A stretch of 36,094 bases of DNA from an uncultured bacterium (GCA_913063055.1 CAJXZK010000022.1:1-36094); one strand, 5' to 3'; positions 24,251 to 32,941 are shown, counted from the stretch's first letter. The notes: generated by a model from the letters alone, not told the origin. Program-made: numbers and translations.

Positions 24251-24290
24251 GAGATCAATCATTTACACAAGAACTGAGTTCATTGATCTC
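24251..24290. terminator. 9-bp hairpin between convergent genes
   Basis: GAGATCAAT (24251-24259) pairs perfectly with ATTGATCTC (24282-24290) around a 22-nt loop, between the transposase-derived gene and csaA. No U-run follows directly on either strand. It could also be an old mobile-element end, but no matching copy was seen at the other side of the array. Confidence 0.4.
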
Positions 24291-24308
24291 GATTGAATGC
24301 CGTTGCTT

Positions 24309-24656
24309 TTAAAACACTCTACTGCCAAGCTCGGAGCCATCGTCTGGTTTTAAAAGCAGCACGCCGCCAGCGTTGACTGCACTGCCGAGGACGAGAACTT
24401 CAGAGTTAAAATCACCAACTTGCTTGGCGGGGCAATTCATGACACAGGCTACTAAACGTCCGATCAGGGCGTCTATGCGATAGTGAGCCGTGATTTGAGC
24501 GCTTGATTGTTTGATACCTAAATCTCCGAAGTCAATCCAGAGCTTGTAGGCTGGCTTTCGAGCTTGGCCGAATACTTCAGCCTTGATTATTTTGCCGATT
24601 CTTATATCAAGCTTGAGAAAAAGGTCAAGGTCTACTGTGTCTTCAATTATATTCAA
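24309..24656 (-). CDS. csaA: CsaA-type tRNA-binding domain protein
   Basis: 115 aa, one tRNA-binding (EMAP/Trbp111-like OB-fold) domain. Diagnostic segments are LDIRIGKIIKAEVF (16-29), ARKPAYKLWIDFGDLGIKQ, then SSAQITAHY and the C-terminal SEVLVLGS. Length and sequence match CsaA, a dimeric tRNA-binding protein with reported chaperone or secretion-related activity, and not the longer C-terminal domain of MetRS. The start is a TTG (24656-24654), just 2 nt after the polA stop, so it is translated with polA. No better start lies downstream before the conserved domain. Confidence 0.92.
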   Translation of the reverse strand: MNIIEDTVDLDLFLKLDIRIGKIIKAEVFGQARKPAYKLWIDFGDLGIKQSSAQITAHYRIDALIGRLVACVMNCPAKQVGDFNSEVLVLGSAVNAGGVLLLKPDDGSELGSRVF

Positions 24657-24658
24657 GT

Positions 24659-27646
24659 TTATTTCGCATCCATCCAGTTTTTACCTATACCAAAATCAAC
24701 TTTGAGTGGCACTTTAAGCGGTTGGTCTAGAGTCATTGCTCTTTCTAATATTGCTTTTGTAGCATCTATTTCATTGTCGGGGACTTCCAGCACCAATTCA
24801 TCATGTACTTGCATTGTAAGTCGAGCGTTGCTATTTCCAGCTTTTAATTCTTTGTCCAATCTGATCATGGCTAATTTGATTAGATCCGCTGCGCTACCCT
24901 GAATCGGAGCGTTGCAGGCCGCTCGCTCATCGGCTTTGCGTACGTTGTCGTTGCGATCATGCAGATGGGTAAAGTATCTTCTCCGTCCCCAGATAGTGCG
25001 CGCGTATGACTTACTGCGCGCTTCTTCTATTGTGCTTTGCAGGAAACCTTGAACTTTCGGGTAGCGAGCAAAGTATTTATCAATGAAACCTTGTGCTTCT
25101 TTTGTTGAGATCCCCAGGTCCAAACCTGTTGAGTAGGCGCCTTGTTGGTAGACGAGAGCAAAGTTGATGGTTTTGCCGATACGCCTTATGTCTGATGTAA
25201 CGTCTTCAATTGGTATCTCATAAATTTCGCCAGCGGTTCTGGCATGTATGTCTTGGTTCTTCTCGAAAGCATCTATTAGCGTTTCATCTTCGCACATGTG
25301 AGCTAAGAGTCGCAGCTCGATTTGCGAATAGTCTGCGGATATTAGAGAGCAGCCTGGGGCGGCGATGAAAGCTCGGCGAATACGTCTACCAATTTCGGTG
25401 CGAATAGGAATATTCTGCAGATTTGGGTTTGAGCTAGAGAGCCGACCGGTGCTGGTTACGGTTTGGTTGAAATCGCCATGAAGGCGGCCATCTCTTTTGG
25501 AAATCTGACTTGGCAAAGCGTCTACATAGGTTGAGCGCAATTTTGAAATATGGCGATACTCTAGGAGTTTTCCGATAATTTCATGCTCTTCTCGTAAAGA
25601 CTCAAGGACCGCAGCGTCTGTTGAAAAACCAGTTTTAGTCTTATTCTTTGGCTTTAGTCCAATTTCTTCAAAAAGAACTTTCTGCAACTGCTGGGTAGAA
25701 TTGATGTTGAAACCGTGGCCTGCCAGTGCGTATATTTCGGTTTCTAGTCGAGCCAATTCGCTTGAAAGTTCGTGGGAAAAGTTTTGTAGATACTCAAGAT
25801 CCAAAGCCACTCCAGCTTGTTCCATTGAGGCGAGCACATGGGCCAATGGTTGTTCCATTTCGTAGAGTAAGAATTCCTGTTCCTTATCTAACTGCGGAGC
25901 GTAGAAGCGGGTTAGTTCAAGAGTTATACGGGCATCGTCTGAGGCGTAGGCCGCTACTTTATCGAGCGGAGCATAATTGATGGTTATTTGTTTGCGGCCT
26001 GTGCCAATAAGCTCATCAATTCGCATCATTTGATAGTTGAGCACTCTGTCTGATTGATCCTTTAATCCGTGTTTGCTGTCTGGATTTAGGATATAGCTGG
26101 CCAGCATGGTATCGAAAACCAGAGGACCGAATTTGATGCCATCGCAAGATAAGCAGTTCATTTCAAACTTGGCGTTCTGAGCCACTTTCCCAATAGCCGG
26201 GTCTTCAAGGATTGGTTTCAGTCTTGCACTGACAACTTCGGGGTCTAGCTGTCCTATTTGGGCAATTTGCAATGCGTCAACGTGGCGTACCGGAATATAG
26301 ACGGCTTTGAGAGTAGGCTTAGGGCCTTCTGTTGGTGCCACATGCACTCGGCCGTCTTGGCAGCGAATGGCTGGGTCCCAAGCTATTGCGTAGCCGACGA
26401 TTTCTGTGGCTAAGCTATCGAGTCCAGTGGTTTCTAGATCTACTGCAATTAAACTCTGGCTAGACAGTTCAGTAACTAAGTTGTCTAGCTGTTCTGTTGT
26501 TGTAATAATCGTGAGCTCCGGTGCTGGAGCGATTATTGGTGTTCGTACTTCAATAGGCACCGTTGCTGGTGCTGTATTTGCGGTTGTGCCGAATGAAAGC
26601 TTGAGTTGCCCTTGAGGTTGTTCCTCTGAATCAGTAGAGCTCACAGTTGGTGCTGTGAGGGTCTGCTGTCCGGCTTGGCCTGTCTGCGTGGTTGTCGAGG
26701 CTTGAGCCGCAGGAGAAGAGGCTTTAGGCATTACTGGTACAGAGCCATCGGGAGAGAAACGAGCTAGAATTTTGGGCAGCCTGGTAGTGAGCTGTCTGAA
26801 GTTTAGTTTGTCAAAATAGTCTTTTAATGGTTGCAGTTCGGGCATATTCAAACGGCAGTGTTCAAAGTCAAAATCTAACGGTACATCTAGGCGGATGGTG
26901 GCAAGTCTCTGGCTTATATATGCAATTTCTTTGCCATCGATCAGCTTTTTCTTGAGAGATGCTGATTTGATCTCGTCAAGATGCTCATAGACACCGTCTA
27001 GAGTCTGGTACGCTGAAAGTAGTTGTTGCGCTCCTTTCTCCCCGATACCTTTGACCCCAGGGATATTGTCCGAGCTATCTCCACAAAGGGCTTTGAAGTC
27101 GACGACTTGCTCAGGCCAGATTCCCATGCGATCAAAAACTTCCTGACGCCCGCAGTTTACGAGACCATCTTTGGTTGTGAGATGAATTTCTATAGATGAG
27201 TTATCACCATCAACCAACTGAAAGGCATCGCGATCTCCAGTTAAAATGATTACACGTCGACCTTGTGAAGCGGCTTGTTTGGCTACTGTACCGATAACAT
27301 CGTCGGCTTCATACCCTGCTAATTCTAAAAGTGGAATTTCAAATGTCGAAACGCCTTCTTTGATAATCGGCCACTGCACCGCGAGATCGTCTGGCATCTC
27401 AGCTCGGTTAGCCTTATATTGATCGTACTCAATATGGCGGAAGGTTGGATCGGAAAGGTCAAAGCAAACCGCCAACATATCTGGCTTTTGTCTTTCAATT
27501 TGATCGAATAATGAAGAGAAGAAGCCATGAACGGCCCACGTGGGGCGGCCGTCTTTGGCCTTCATACCCGTTCTCATCAGGGCATAAAATGAACGGAAGG
27601 CAAGAGAGCTTCCATCTACTAGCACCAGTGTCTCTTGTTCAGCCAT
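24659..27646 (-). CDS. polA: DNA polymerase I
   Basis: 995 aa with all three activities. The 5'-3' nuclease (1-300) has YEADD (112-116), TGDRDAFQL (136-144) and GDSSDNIPGVKG (189-200). A Thr/Gln/Ala-rich linker (305-375) is longer than in E. coli, which explains most of the extra length over 928 aa. The 3'-5' exonuclease has DLETTGL (D403, E405), QNAKFE (E495 where E. coli has D424) and YASDD (D571). The polymerase has motif A DYSQIELR (D772), the O-helix with R821, K825, F829 and Y833, and motif C QVHDE (946-950). The O-helix reads NFALVYQQGAYS, where most family A enzymes have NFG..YG. Function: repair, Okazaki fragment processing. csaA follows by 2 nt. Confidence 0.97.
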   Translation of the reverse strand: MAEQETLVLVDGSSLAFRSFYALMRTGMKAKDGRPTWAVHGFFSSLFDQIERQKPDMLAVCFDLSDPTFRHIEYDQYKANRAEMPDDLAVQWPIIKEGVSTFEIPLLELAGYEADDVIGTVAKQAASQGRRVIILTGDRDAFQLVDGDNSSIEIHLTTKDGLVNCGRQEVFDRMGIWPEQVVDFKALCGDSSDNIPGVKGIGEKGAQQLLSAYQTLDGVYEHLDEIKSASLKKKLIDGKEIAYISQRLATIRLDVPLDFDFEHCRLNMPELQPLKDYFDKLNFRQLTTRLPKILARFSPDGSVPVMPKASSPAAQASTTTQTGQAGQQTLTAPTVSSTDSEEQPQGQLKLSFGTTANTAPATVPIEVRTPIIAPAPELTIITTTEQLDNLVTELSSQSLIAVDLETTGLDSLATEIVGYAIAWDPAIRCQDGRVHVAPTEGPKPTLKAVYIPVRHVDALQIAQIGQLDPEVVSARLKPILEDPAIGKVAQNAKFEMNCLSCDGIKFGPLVFDTMLASYILNPDSKHGLKDQSDRVLNYQMMRIDELIGTGRKQITINYAPLDKVAAYASDDARITLELTRFYAPQLDKEQEFLLYEMEQPLAHVLASMEQAGVALDLEYLQNFSHELSSELARLETEIYALAGHGFNINSTQQLQKVLFEEIGLKPKNKTKTGFSTDAAVLESLREEHEIIGKLLEYRHISKLRSTYVDALPSQISKRDGRLHGDFNQTVTSTGRLSSSNPNLQNIPIRTEIGRRIRRAFIAAPGCSLISADYSQIELRLLAHMCEDETLIDAFEKNQDIHARTAGEIYEIPIEDVTSDIRRIGKTINFALVYQQGAYSTGLDLGISTKEAQGFIDKYFARYPKVQGFLQSTIEEARSKSYARTIWGRRRYFTHLHDRNDNVRKADERAACNAPIQGSAADLIKLAMIRLDKELKAGNSNARLTMQVHDELVLEVPDNEIDATKAILERAMTLDQPLKVPLKVDFGIGKNWMDAK

Positions 27647-27687
27647 TATTCCAATTCTCTTTAGCTCTATCTTTTTCTGGTTTTCTT

Positions 27688-27723
27688 ATTAGGCCTCAAG
27701 GTCGCTAGAGCTTGAGGCCTAAT
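27688..27723 (-). terminator. 13-bp hairpin between the pseudo-phosphatase gene and polA
   Basis: ATTAGGCCTCAAG (27688-27700) pairs perfectly with CTTGAGGCCTAAT (27711-27723) around a 10-nt loop. On the minus strand it is 67 nt past the upstream gene's stop and 41 nt before the polA ATG. No U-run follows on the minus strand, so it may be a terminator of weaker type or a structure in the polA leader. Confidence 0.5.
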
Positions 27724-27790
27724 GTTGATCTACGTTAAGGGCGAAGTCTAGTGCTCGCCAATCATGACGCTTGTCCTTACTGCTTTTGCT

Positions 27791-29563
27791 CTACTGGGGC
27801 GCTACTTCTGCTGCCATGGTTCTCGGGCGCGGTGGTCCTTGAATTGGAGCTAATCCAGTAACTAGCACTTTGCCTTCGGACAAGCTTGGGGTCTCGATGT
27901 TGAGCAGTGCGGCAATAGTTGGGGCGATGTCTGCCGGACTGACCGTCTCTGCATGTTTGCCGCCCTCTATACCAAATCCGTGCAAGACAAGTGGAACTTG
28001 GCTGTCGTATGAGTAAGGCGCACCACTAGCGGTGCCAGTGCTCTCTGATGAAAAGACATAGCCGGGTTTGGGAATTACGTAGCATTCGCCGCTTCTTCCC
28101 CAGTAGTAGCTCTTCCGGACACCTTCTGAAAATGGACCGTTGGGAACTTGGTTAGAGTAGAGTTGGGCTGAGGTAATTACTTCAGCGATACCAGGAACTG
28201 AGTGGGCTACTTTTGCCGCTAGTGCTTCAACATCAGGTTGGCGATATTTGTTTTTGTCAATGGCGGCGAAGTTTAGGTAAAGGTTTGGTGGCTCAAAGGC
28301 TTCGATCCAGTCATCTTGACCCAATCTATTGTCTAGGCTTGTGTCCATGAAGGTTTTAAATGTTTTGGGATCGATTCTGCCCGAATCTAGCCCGCGTTCT
28401 TTGAGGAATTCAGGAATCGCCTGGGCTCCGCGGTTGGCCGTGAAGATAATGAGACAGTTGTTGAGGCCAACTTTTTGCTCAAGATGTCCAAGCAGTGCCG
28501 CTATGCCCTGATCCATGCGTAAGACAAGATCTTGAGATTCTTGAGAATAGGGGCCGAAGCTATTAATCAGTTCTCCGCCGGCAGATAGGCCAATTGAGAG
28601 CAAGTCAGTATCGCTATGAGTTCCTAGACCTTCTTTATCGATAGCCTCTTTCGCTAGGTCTAAAACCATTTGGTTGGCCATCGGTGTCATGGCTAGAGTG
28701 GAGTAAGCTCCTTCACCAGCGGTGGTGCCACTGATCATATGCGGAAACGCTTTTCCGTCTGATGGCAAGGCCCGTTCGTTAGTATAGTCATCTCTGCTGG
28801 ATGCACCATAGGCCGTTTCCGGAAGGAGTCTCTGCCATGGTTTAGCGACATATTTTTCAGCTTGGCGCAGATCGTTGAATCCCTTTACCCATGTGGGCAA
28901 ATCGCGGCTATATTGAGCGGAAGAGACGAAGTTACCAGTGCGGGTATCAAACCAAATTGCCATGTTGGCGAGACGGCCACCTAGCAACAATGCCTGTGAG
29001 TCTCTCACTGCAAGAGAGAAGACTTTACTGCGGCCATTTGTGGCAAGCTTCATTTGATCGCCAATGGTCGTTCCTTGCAAGAACTTGGAGCTGGCACCGC
29101 CACTATTGGCCCCGGTCAAGGGGGCAGAATCATCTGCCACGGCTGAAATAGCTTTGTTTTTGCGGCGATCAAACCATTGATCGGCAACGATTCCCGTTGC
29201 CCATGGGCTGGCACCGGTTGCGATTGTGGCATCACCGCAGGCCCCTTGAGTAGTGGCTTGCATGTAACGACAGTTTGTATAATTTGCGCCAGACTCACTA
29301 AGATAGCGAATGCCTCCGCCAGATAGCTTATCTTGGAAGCGCATCAAGCTGTTATATGAGAGCTGGTCGGCAACCATTAGAACAACTAGTTTAGGTTTGG
29401 CGGCGAGACCCTGGGCAACGTTTTGAGAATATGCAGCTTGTTGAAATGCAGCTAGTTGCGGACTCAGTGGTGTGATCTGGGCCGCTAATAAAACCGCTAA
29501 CAAGATCGCCGGTCTGGCTATTTTTGAGACTATTTCGAATCTTCTTTTCTTTTCTCTTCTCAC
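27791..29563 (-). CDS. Secreted alkaline-phosphatase-fold protein, probably catalytically dead
   Basis: 590 aa, GTG start at 29563. A basic N-terminus and hydrophobic stretch (about 12-30) form a signal peptide, so it is exported. The whole PafA/PhoX-like type I phosphodiesterase scaffold is readable in order: LVVLMVADQLSYN (59-71), IATGASPWATGIVADQWFDR, then GDQMKLATNGRSKVFS, GNFVSS, then FGPYSQES, IFTANRGA, YDSQVPL and PADIAPTIAALLNI. The catalytic positions are changed. By alignment to PafA, the nucleophile Thr is G107, Asn100 is D128, Lys162/Arg164 are R187/S189, zinc ligands Asp305/His309 are G330/N334, Asp352/His353 are N377/R378, and His486 is Q522. Only the first Asp ligand (D66) remains. 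It probably binds something instead of cleaving phosphate. Alignment is from memory of the family. Confidence 0.85.
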   Translation of the reverse strand: MRREKKRRFEIVSKIARPAILLAVLLAAQITPLSPQLAAFQQAAYSQNVAQGLAAKPKLVVLMVADQLSYNSLMRFQDKLSGGGIRYLSESGANYTNCRYMQATTQGACGDATIATGASPWATGIVADQWFDRRKNKAISAVADDSAPLTGANSGGASSKFLQGTTIGDQMKLATNGRSKVFSLAVRDSQALLLGGRLANMAIWFDTRTGNFVSSAQYSRDLPTWVKGFNDLRQAEKYVAKPWQRLLPETAYGASSRDDYTNERALPSDGKAFPHMISGTTAGEGAYSTLAMTPMANQMVLDLAKEAIDKEGLGTHSDTDLLSIGLSAGGELINSFGPYSQESQDLVLRMDQGIAALLGHLEQKVGLNNCLIIFTANRGAQAIPEFLKERGLDSGRIDPKTFKTFMDTSLDNRLGQDDWIEAFEPPNLYLNFAAIDKNKYRQPDVEALAAKVAHSVPGIAEVITSAQLYSNQVPNGPFSEGVRKSYYWGRSGECYVIPKPGYVFSSESTGTASGAPYSYDSQVPLVLHGFGIEGGKHAETVSPADIAPTIAALLNIETPSLSEGKVLVTGLAPIQGPPRPRTMAAEVAPQ

Positions 29564-29820
29564 CGCTGCTACCTGCCGCTCCTTCTTTGCTAACTGCTCA
29601 AGTCAAGTTTAATTTCTTGCTTGATCTTATGCCTTGCTCGAGCACCTATTTTACTGGCATTGACTACTCTAAGGGTGAAGATTAAGCCTGAAGCGAGGCT
29701 TCTTTTGTAACGGTCTATCTTGAGATCTTTGTGAAGAAAATCATGCTGGCGTTCAGGTTCAATACAATAGGTGGCAGGCAGCAAGCTAACCAAGAACAAT
29801 TTCCATCTCAGGAGTTATAA

Positions 29821-30303
29821 ATGAGCGACCGTACCAAACTACTGAAAAAAGCTGTATTAACCGGTGTCGGAGCAACATCGAGCGTTGATCGCGTAAAAGA
29901 TGCTCTGAAAGATGCCATGCAAGACCTTGTCAAAGTGGGTCAGGAATTAATCGATGATCTCGAAGAAAAAGGCAAAGTAAAAACCGAGTCTGCTGAATCC
30001 TTTCTAAAGGGATTCAAAGACGAGGCTGTCAAGCGCACTGAAGATATCGAGAAGCAGGTTTCTGCCAAGGTATCTAAAACAATGAAGAAGGCGGCCAAAG
30101 AGTTCGGCTTCGTCACCATGGAACAGTATGAGCAATTGCTCGAGCGTCTAGCCCTGGTTGAAGAACATGCCGGCATTACCCAGCCCGAGCATATTGGCGA
30201 TGATCAAGCCGAAGAAGGCGAAGATAATCATAACCATGACAATGAGGGTAATGGTGACGCTTCTGGTTCGAAGAAGAAAAAGAACAAGCGCGCTGACGGC
30301 TAG
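29821..30303 (+). CDS. Phasin-like (PhaI/PhaF-type) protein
   Basis: 160 aa with AGGAG 8 nt before the ATG. Residues 1-85 are a long amphipathic helix region (LLKKAVLTGVGATSSVDRV, DLVKVGQELIDDLEEKGKV, ESFLKGFKDEAVKRTEDIE). The segment KEFGFVTMEQYEQLLERLALVEEHAG (about 94-120) matches the poly(hydroxyalkanoate) granule-associated protein pattern, followed by an acidic His/Asn/Asp stretch and a basic tail (SGSKKKKNKRADG). Phasins coat polyester granules and can act as chaperones. The dehydrogenase at 19984-21234 would fit polyhydroxyalkanoate metabolism, but no PHA synthase is in the window, so granule binding is inference. A UUCG-capped terminator lies 45 nt past its stop. Confidence 0.75.
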   Translation: MSDRTKLLKKAVLTGVGATSSVDRVKDALKDAMQDLVKVGQELIDDLEEKGKVKTESAESFLKGFKDEAVKRTEDIEKQVSAKVSKTMKKAAKEFGFVTMEQYEQLLERLALVEEHAGITQPEHIGDDQAEEGEDNHNHDNEGNGDASGSKKKKNKRADG

Positions 30304-30308
30304 GGCCG

Positions 30309-32870
30309 CTACATCAAGTTAGGGCCAATAGGTGGCACCAATGGCATACGCTGACCAGTCTTCGGATTGGTCAGCGTTGCTCCTTTTAAAGCATCTTTCA
30401 TTTGCTGATCTAGGATGACAATGGGGGCTCGCAGCTGCCATTCACAGGCCAGTTTGGGGTCATCCTGTTCGTTGCGGCTAAACCAGCCGCGGGTGTTGGA
30501 AGAGACAGCCAGGCCAATTCTTCCATTTGATTGCTGCTCGCCTTGATCTTGATAAGCGACGTAGTCACGCACGAGAGTGGACCACATAACCATTTTCTCG
30601 CCGCTGTTTAAGGCTTTTTGTGCATAGTAGATTAGTTGCTTCTCTCCTACTGGTAGGCCTTTAAACGGGTATTCAGAAAGGCTTAATGGGGGGCCTGAGA
30701 GGAGACTAGTCGGAGCTGTTTTCTTTTCGCTTTCGTTTGGTAGTCGATCCTCTGCCTTTAGCAACAGGCTCGAGTCATAGATGATAGTTTCGGGTATAGC
30801 CGGCAGACTTGGGGCTTCCTCTGCTAGTCTTTCTGAAATTGTCCGGCCTTCCGCCATGATTTTAGTATCGGGCTGATCTGTAATTTCTTGCACTTTCCCG
30901 AAGATCTTGAGATTGGCTGAGAGCCAGGGTGAGCGAATGGTGCCGCTATTATTGTTGCTAGCAGTGGAGTTGGTGCTACTAGCAATCTCTCCTTCGGATA
31001 GGGCTACTAGCTGCGGCTTGAATATAAAACGTTTTCCCAGCAAAAATGCTCCCGGAATGTCATCAAGGCGATTGATGCCGTTGCGACAAACCTTGAGCAG
31101 GCGACTGCACAGGTCGTATGATTGTTGCGCCACCGATAGGCCGTTTAGTTTTGCTGTGTGGGCTAAGGTAAGTGTTGTGGAAAAATGTTTTTGATCTGCT
31201 TGCTCATAGCTCAGGCTAGTCTCCATTGCGGAGATCTCTGATTTGAGAAATTTTTCTTTTGTTGGGTCGTTCTCTTGCCGAACACGATCTCGCAGTGAGG
31301 CGAGATCGGCTTGAATGAGAACCAGGCGATTGCGTGATTGGCGTAGGGCTTTAAAAGCGTTTATTTCTGACAGTTGCGCTGTAGCAATAGTTTCTTGGGC
31401 ACTAAGATTGGTGCCATAAATTTCTGTCAGTAAGTCAATTGTTAGCTGTCGATCGAAGTGCTGTCGGCCTGCTGTGACGGCGTTACCTTGGTCGTTGACT
31501 ATCAATGGCATAGCGGAGGTGGGGTAGTTGAGCGGAGCGGCAGCAAAGCTGGCAGCCAGAGCCTTCTGCCCGACTTCTTGTGGCGCTGTTTGGTGGAGAA
31601 AGGCAATGACTCTGGCATCACTATCCGATGCAAGGCAGCTATTGATTGGAGTTTGCCAAGCAAGATTTTCTTGATTAATCTCAAGGGCGCCATCACTATC
31701 AGGCTCAATTCGGGGTTTCAATGCCTTCTGGAATTTTGGCTTGGTCCATTGGTATTCAATTGTATGTGTCAAACTACTAGGTGATACTGGCTGATTCAGT
31801 TGTCTGAGCCAATGATACAGTGCAATGCCGAGCGCATCTCGGCTATCCATGTCCATAAGTATTGGTGACACAGGTGGTGCTAACCTGCCGGAGCCAGGGA
31901 TTGAACCACTGGCTACCTGCTGCCACTGCCCGCGGCTGTCAAATTTTGTGCTTCTCAATAAATCGGCCAGCGAATTGAAAAATAGTGGTCTTCCCTGAGG
32001 GAAGCTCAGAGCTAAGCATGTTGAATCTTTTGACTTGTTCTTCGCCAGGCTGACCTGTCTATTTTTGAGACGCCCGGAGCGACCAAGGTCTCCGCAAATT
32101 ACGCAAATTTGACTACGCTTTTTTATTTTTGCTTTGCTTTCGTATTCTGCTGTTATTAGGATTGCTGTTGGCACTGCGTTTTTGCAGGCAATGAAATTGC
32201 TTGGAGTAACGATTGTTGCTTTGCTCGCCTGTTGGTGAAGAAATATAGGCGTTGAAAATGGCACCGCCACAGGTGTCATCGCCAGTAACTTGCCAGCTCT
32301 CACATAGGCTGCTTTTTGTTCGTCTGGTCTGGCTTCAATGTCGCTATCGAAACAGCCTTCTTTATGATTGTCTATGGCACCAAGCTCTATTGCCATAAAA
32401 GTCAAACGGCTGCCAGGGTGGGCACTGCGGCTTAGGATTCTATGAACTTGGTTATAGGTTGGGCCGTTTTCGCTAATTTCATTGACTAGTTTGCTTCTCA
32501 ATTCTTCCTGCAGCTTGCGCAAAAGAGCGAGATCGCTTTTCGCTAGTTGCTGCATGGCGGGCAGATGGTATTGTTCACTGCTCCAAATGCCTTGACGCAC
32601 CAGAGATAGAATTGTATTCAAGCTTCGAGTCTTTGCCGTGCTTTCCTCGTGCAAGTCGCAAATACCAATTCTGCCAAAGGCTGAATCGAAAACAGTAGTA
32701 CTGATAAGATTTTCACAGGCCTGTTCAGCTGCTTGTTCTAGTGGGTCAGAAGCGACGCTGCCGATGTTGAACCAAGCTAGTATGAGAATATAGGCGCTGA
32801 TTAGCAAGCTAGCTGCGAAGGTTGATAGCCAGAGTGAGCCGACTGATGTCCAATTATTAGTTTTTGACAT
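30309..32870 (-). CDS. Unknown membrane-anchored protein, 853 aa
   Basis: One N-terminal membrane helix (about 11-34, LWLSTFAASLLISAYILILAW in part) is followed by a large, probably extracytoplasmic domain. Cysteines C52 and C71 lie soon after the helix, and a C256-V-I-C259 pair lies further on. Residues 496-562 look like a coiled coil (ALRQSRNRLVLIQADLASLR and on). The rest is low in recognisable motifs, with Ser/Asn-rich stretches near 645-660. I do not recognise the family. The N-terminal helix plus large exported domain recalls pseudopilin or TadG-like proteins, but no class III signal sequence is evident. No Shine-Dalgarno precedes the ATG. It is convergent with the phasin-like gene (5 bp apart) and divergent from the TPR gene at 32942. 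Confidence 0.7.
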   Translation of the reverse strand: MSKTNNWTSVGSLWLSTFAASLLISAYILILAWFNIGSVASDPLEQAAEQACENLISTTVFDSAFGRIGICDLHEESTAKTRSLNTILSLVRQGIWSSEQYHLPAMQQLAKSDLALLRKLQEELRSKLVNEISENGPTYNQVHRILSRSAHPGSRLTFMAIELGAIDNHKEGCFDSDIEARPDEQKAAYVRAGKLLAMTPVAVPFSTPIFLHQQASKATIVTPSNFIACKNAVPTAILITAEYESKAKIKKRSQICVICGDLGRSGRLKNRQVSLAKNKSKDSTCLALSFPQGRPLFFNSLADLLRSTKFDSRGQWQQVASGSIPGSGRLAPPVSPILMDMDSRDALGIALYHWLRQLNQPVSPSSLTHTIEYQWTKPKFQKALKPRIEPDSDGALEINQENLAWQTPINSCLASDSDARVIAFLHQTAPQEVGQKALAASFAAAPLNYPTSAMPLIVNDQGNAVTAGRQHFDRQLTIDLLTEIYGTNLSAQETIATAQLSEINAFKALRQSRNRLVLIQADLASLRDRVRQENDPTKEKFLKSEISAMETSLSYEQADQKHFSTTLTLAHTAKLNGLSVAQQSYDLCSRLLKVCRNGINRLDDIPGAFLLGKRFIFKPQLVALSEGEIASSTNSTASNNNSGTIRSPWLSANLKIFGKVQEITDQPDTKIMAEGRTISERLAEEAPSLPAIPETIIYDSSLLLKAEDRLPNESEKKTAPTSLLSGPPLSLSEYPFKGLPVGEKQLIYYAQKALNSGEKMVMWSTLVRDYVAYQDQGEQQSNGRIGLAVSSNTRGWFSRNEQDDPKLACEWQLRAPIVILDQQMKDALKGATLTNPKTGQRMPLVPPIGPNLM
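30348..30377 (+). terminator. UUCG-loop terminator of the phasin-like gene, inside the convergent CDS
   Basis: A 13-bp stem (30348-30360 with 30365-30377, one G-T wobble) is closed by C(TTCG)G, the extra-stable tetraloop. TGCTCCTTTT follows on the plus strand. It is 45 nt past the phasin-like stop codon and lies wholly inside the 3' coding end of the minus-strand 853-aa gene, where it encodes LTNPKTGQR. Confidence 0.7.
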
Positions 32871-32910
32871 TTTCGCTAGTTGCTGATAACTGAATTAATC
32901 CTAGCATTTT

Positions 32911-32923
32911 TGTTCTTAGAACA
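32911..32923. promoter_or_regulatory. 13-bp palindrome TGTTCTTAGAACA in a divergent promoter region
   Basis: Perfect TGTTCT/AGAACA arms around a single T sit in the 71-bp gap between the 853-aa gene and the TPR gene. The place and symmetry suit an operator for a dimeric repressor. The spacing does not match a LexA box (GAAC-N4-GTTC). Confidence 0.3.
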
Positions 32924-32941
32924 GTCTGTTACTCTGGTACC

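Noticed and set aside
29590-29799. 69-aa minus-strand protein upstream of the pseudo-phosphatase gene
   Set aside because: No ribosome binding site, no recognisable domain, and it overlaps the promoter region of the phasin-like gene.
31880-31920. tRNA 3' half (GGAGCCAGGGATTGAACC)
   Set aside because: It resembles a reverse T-arm, but there is no matching acceptor, D-arm or anticodon arm, and it lies inside the 853-aa coding sequence.
32911-32923. LexA/SOS box
   Set aside because: GTTCTTAGAAC has the half-sites in the wrong order and spacing for GAAC-N4-GTTC.
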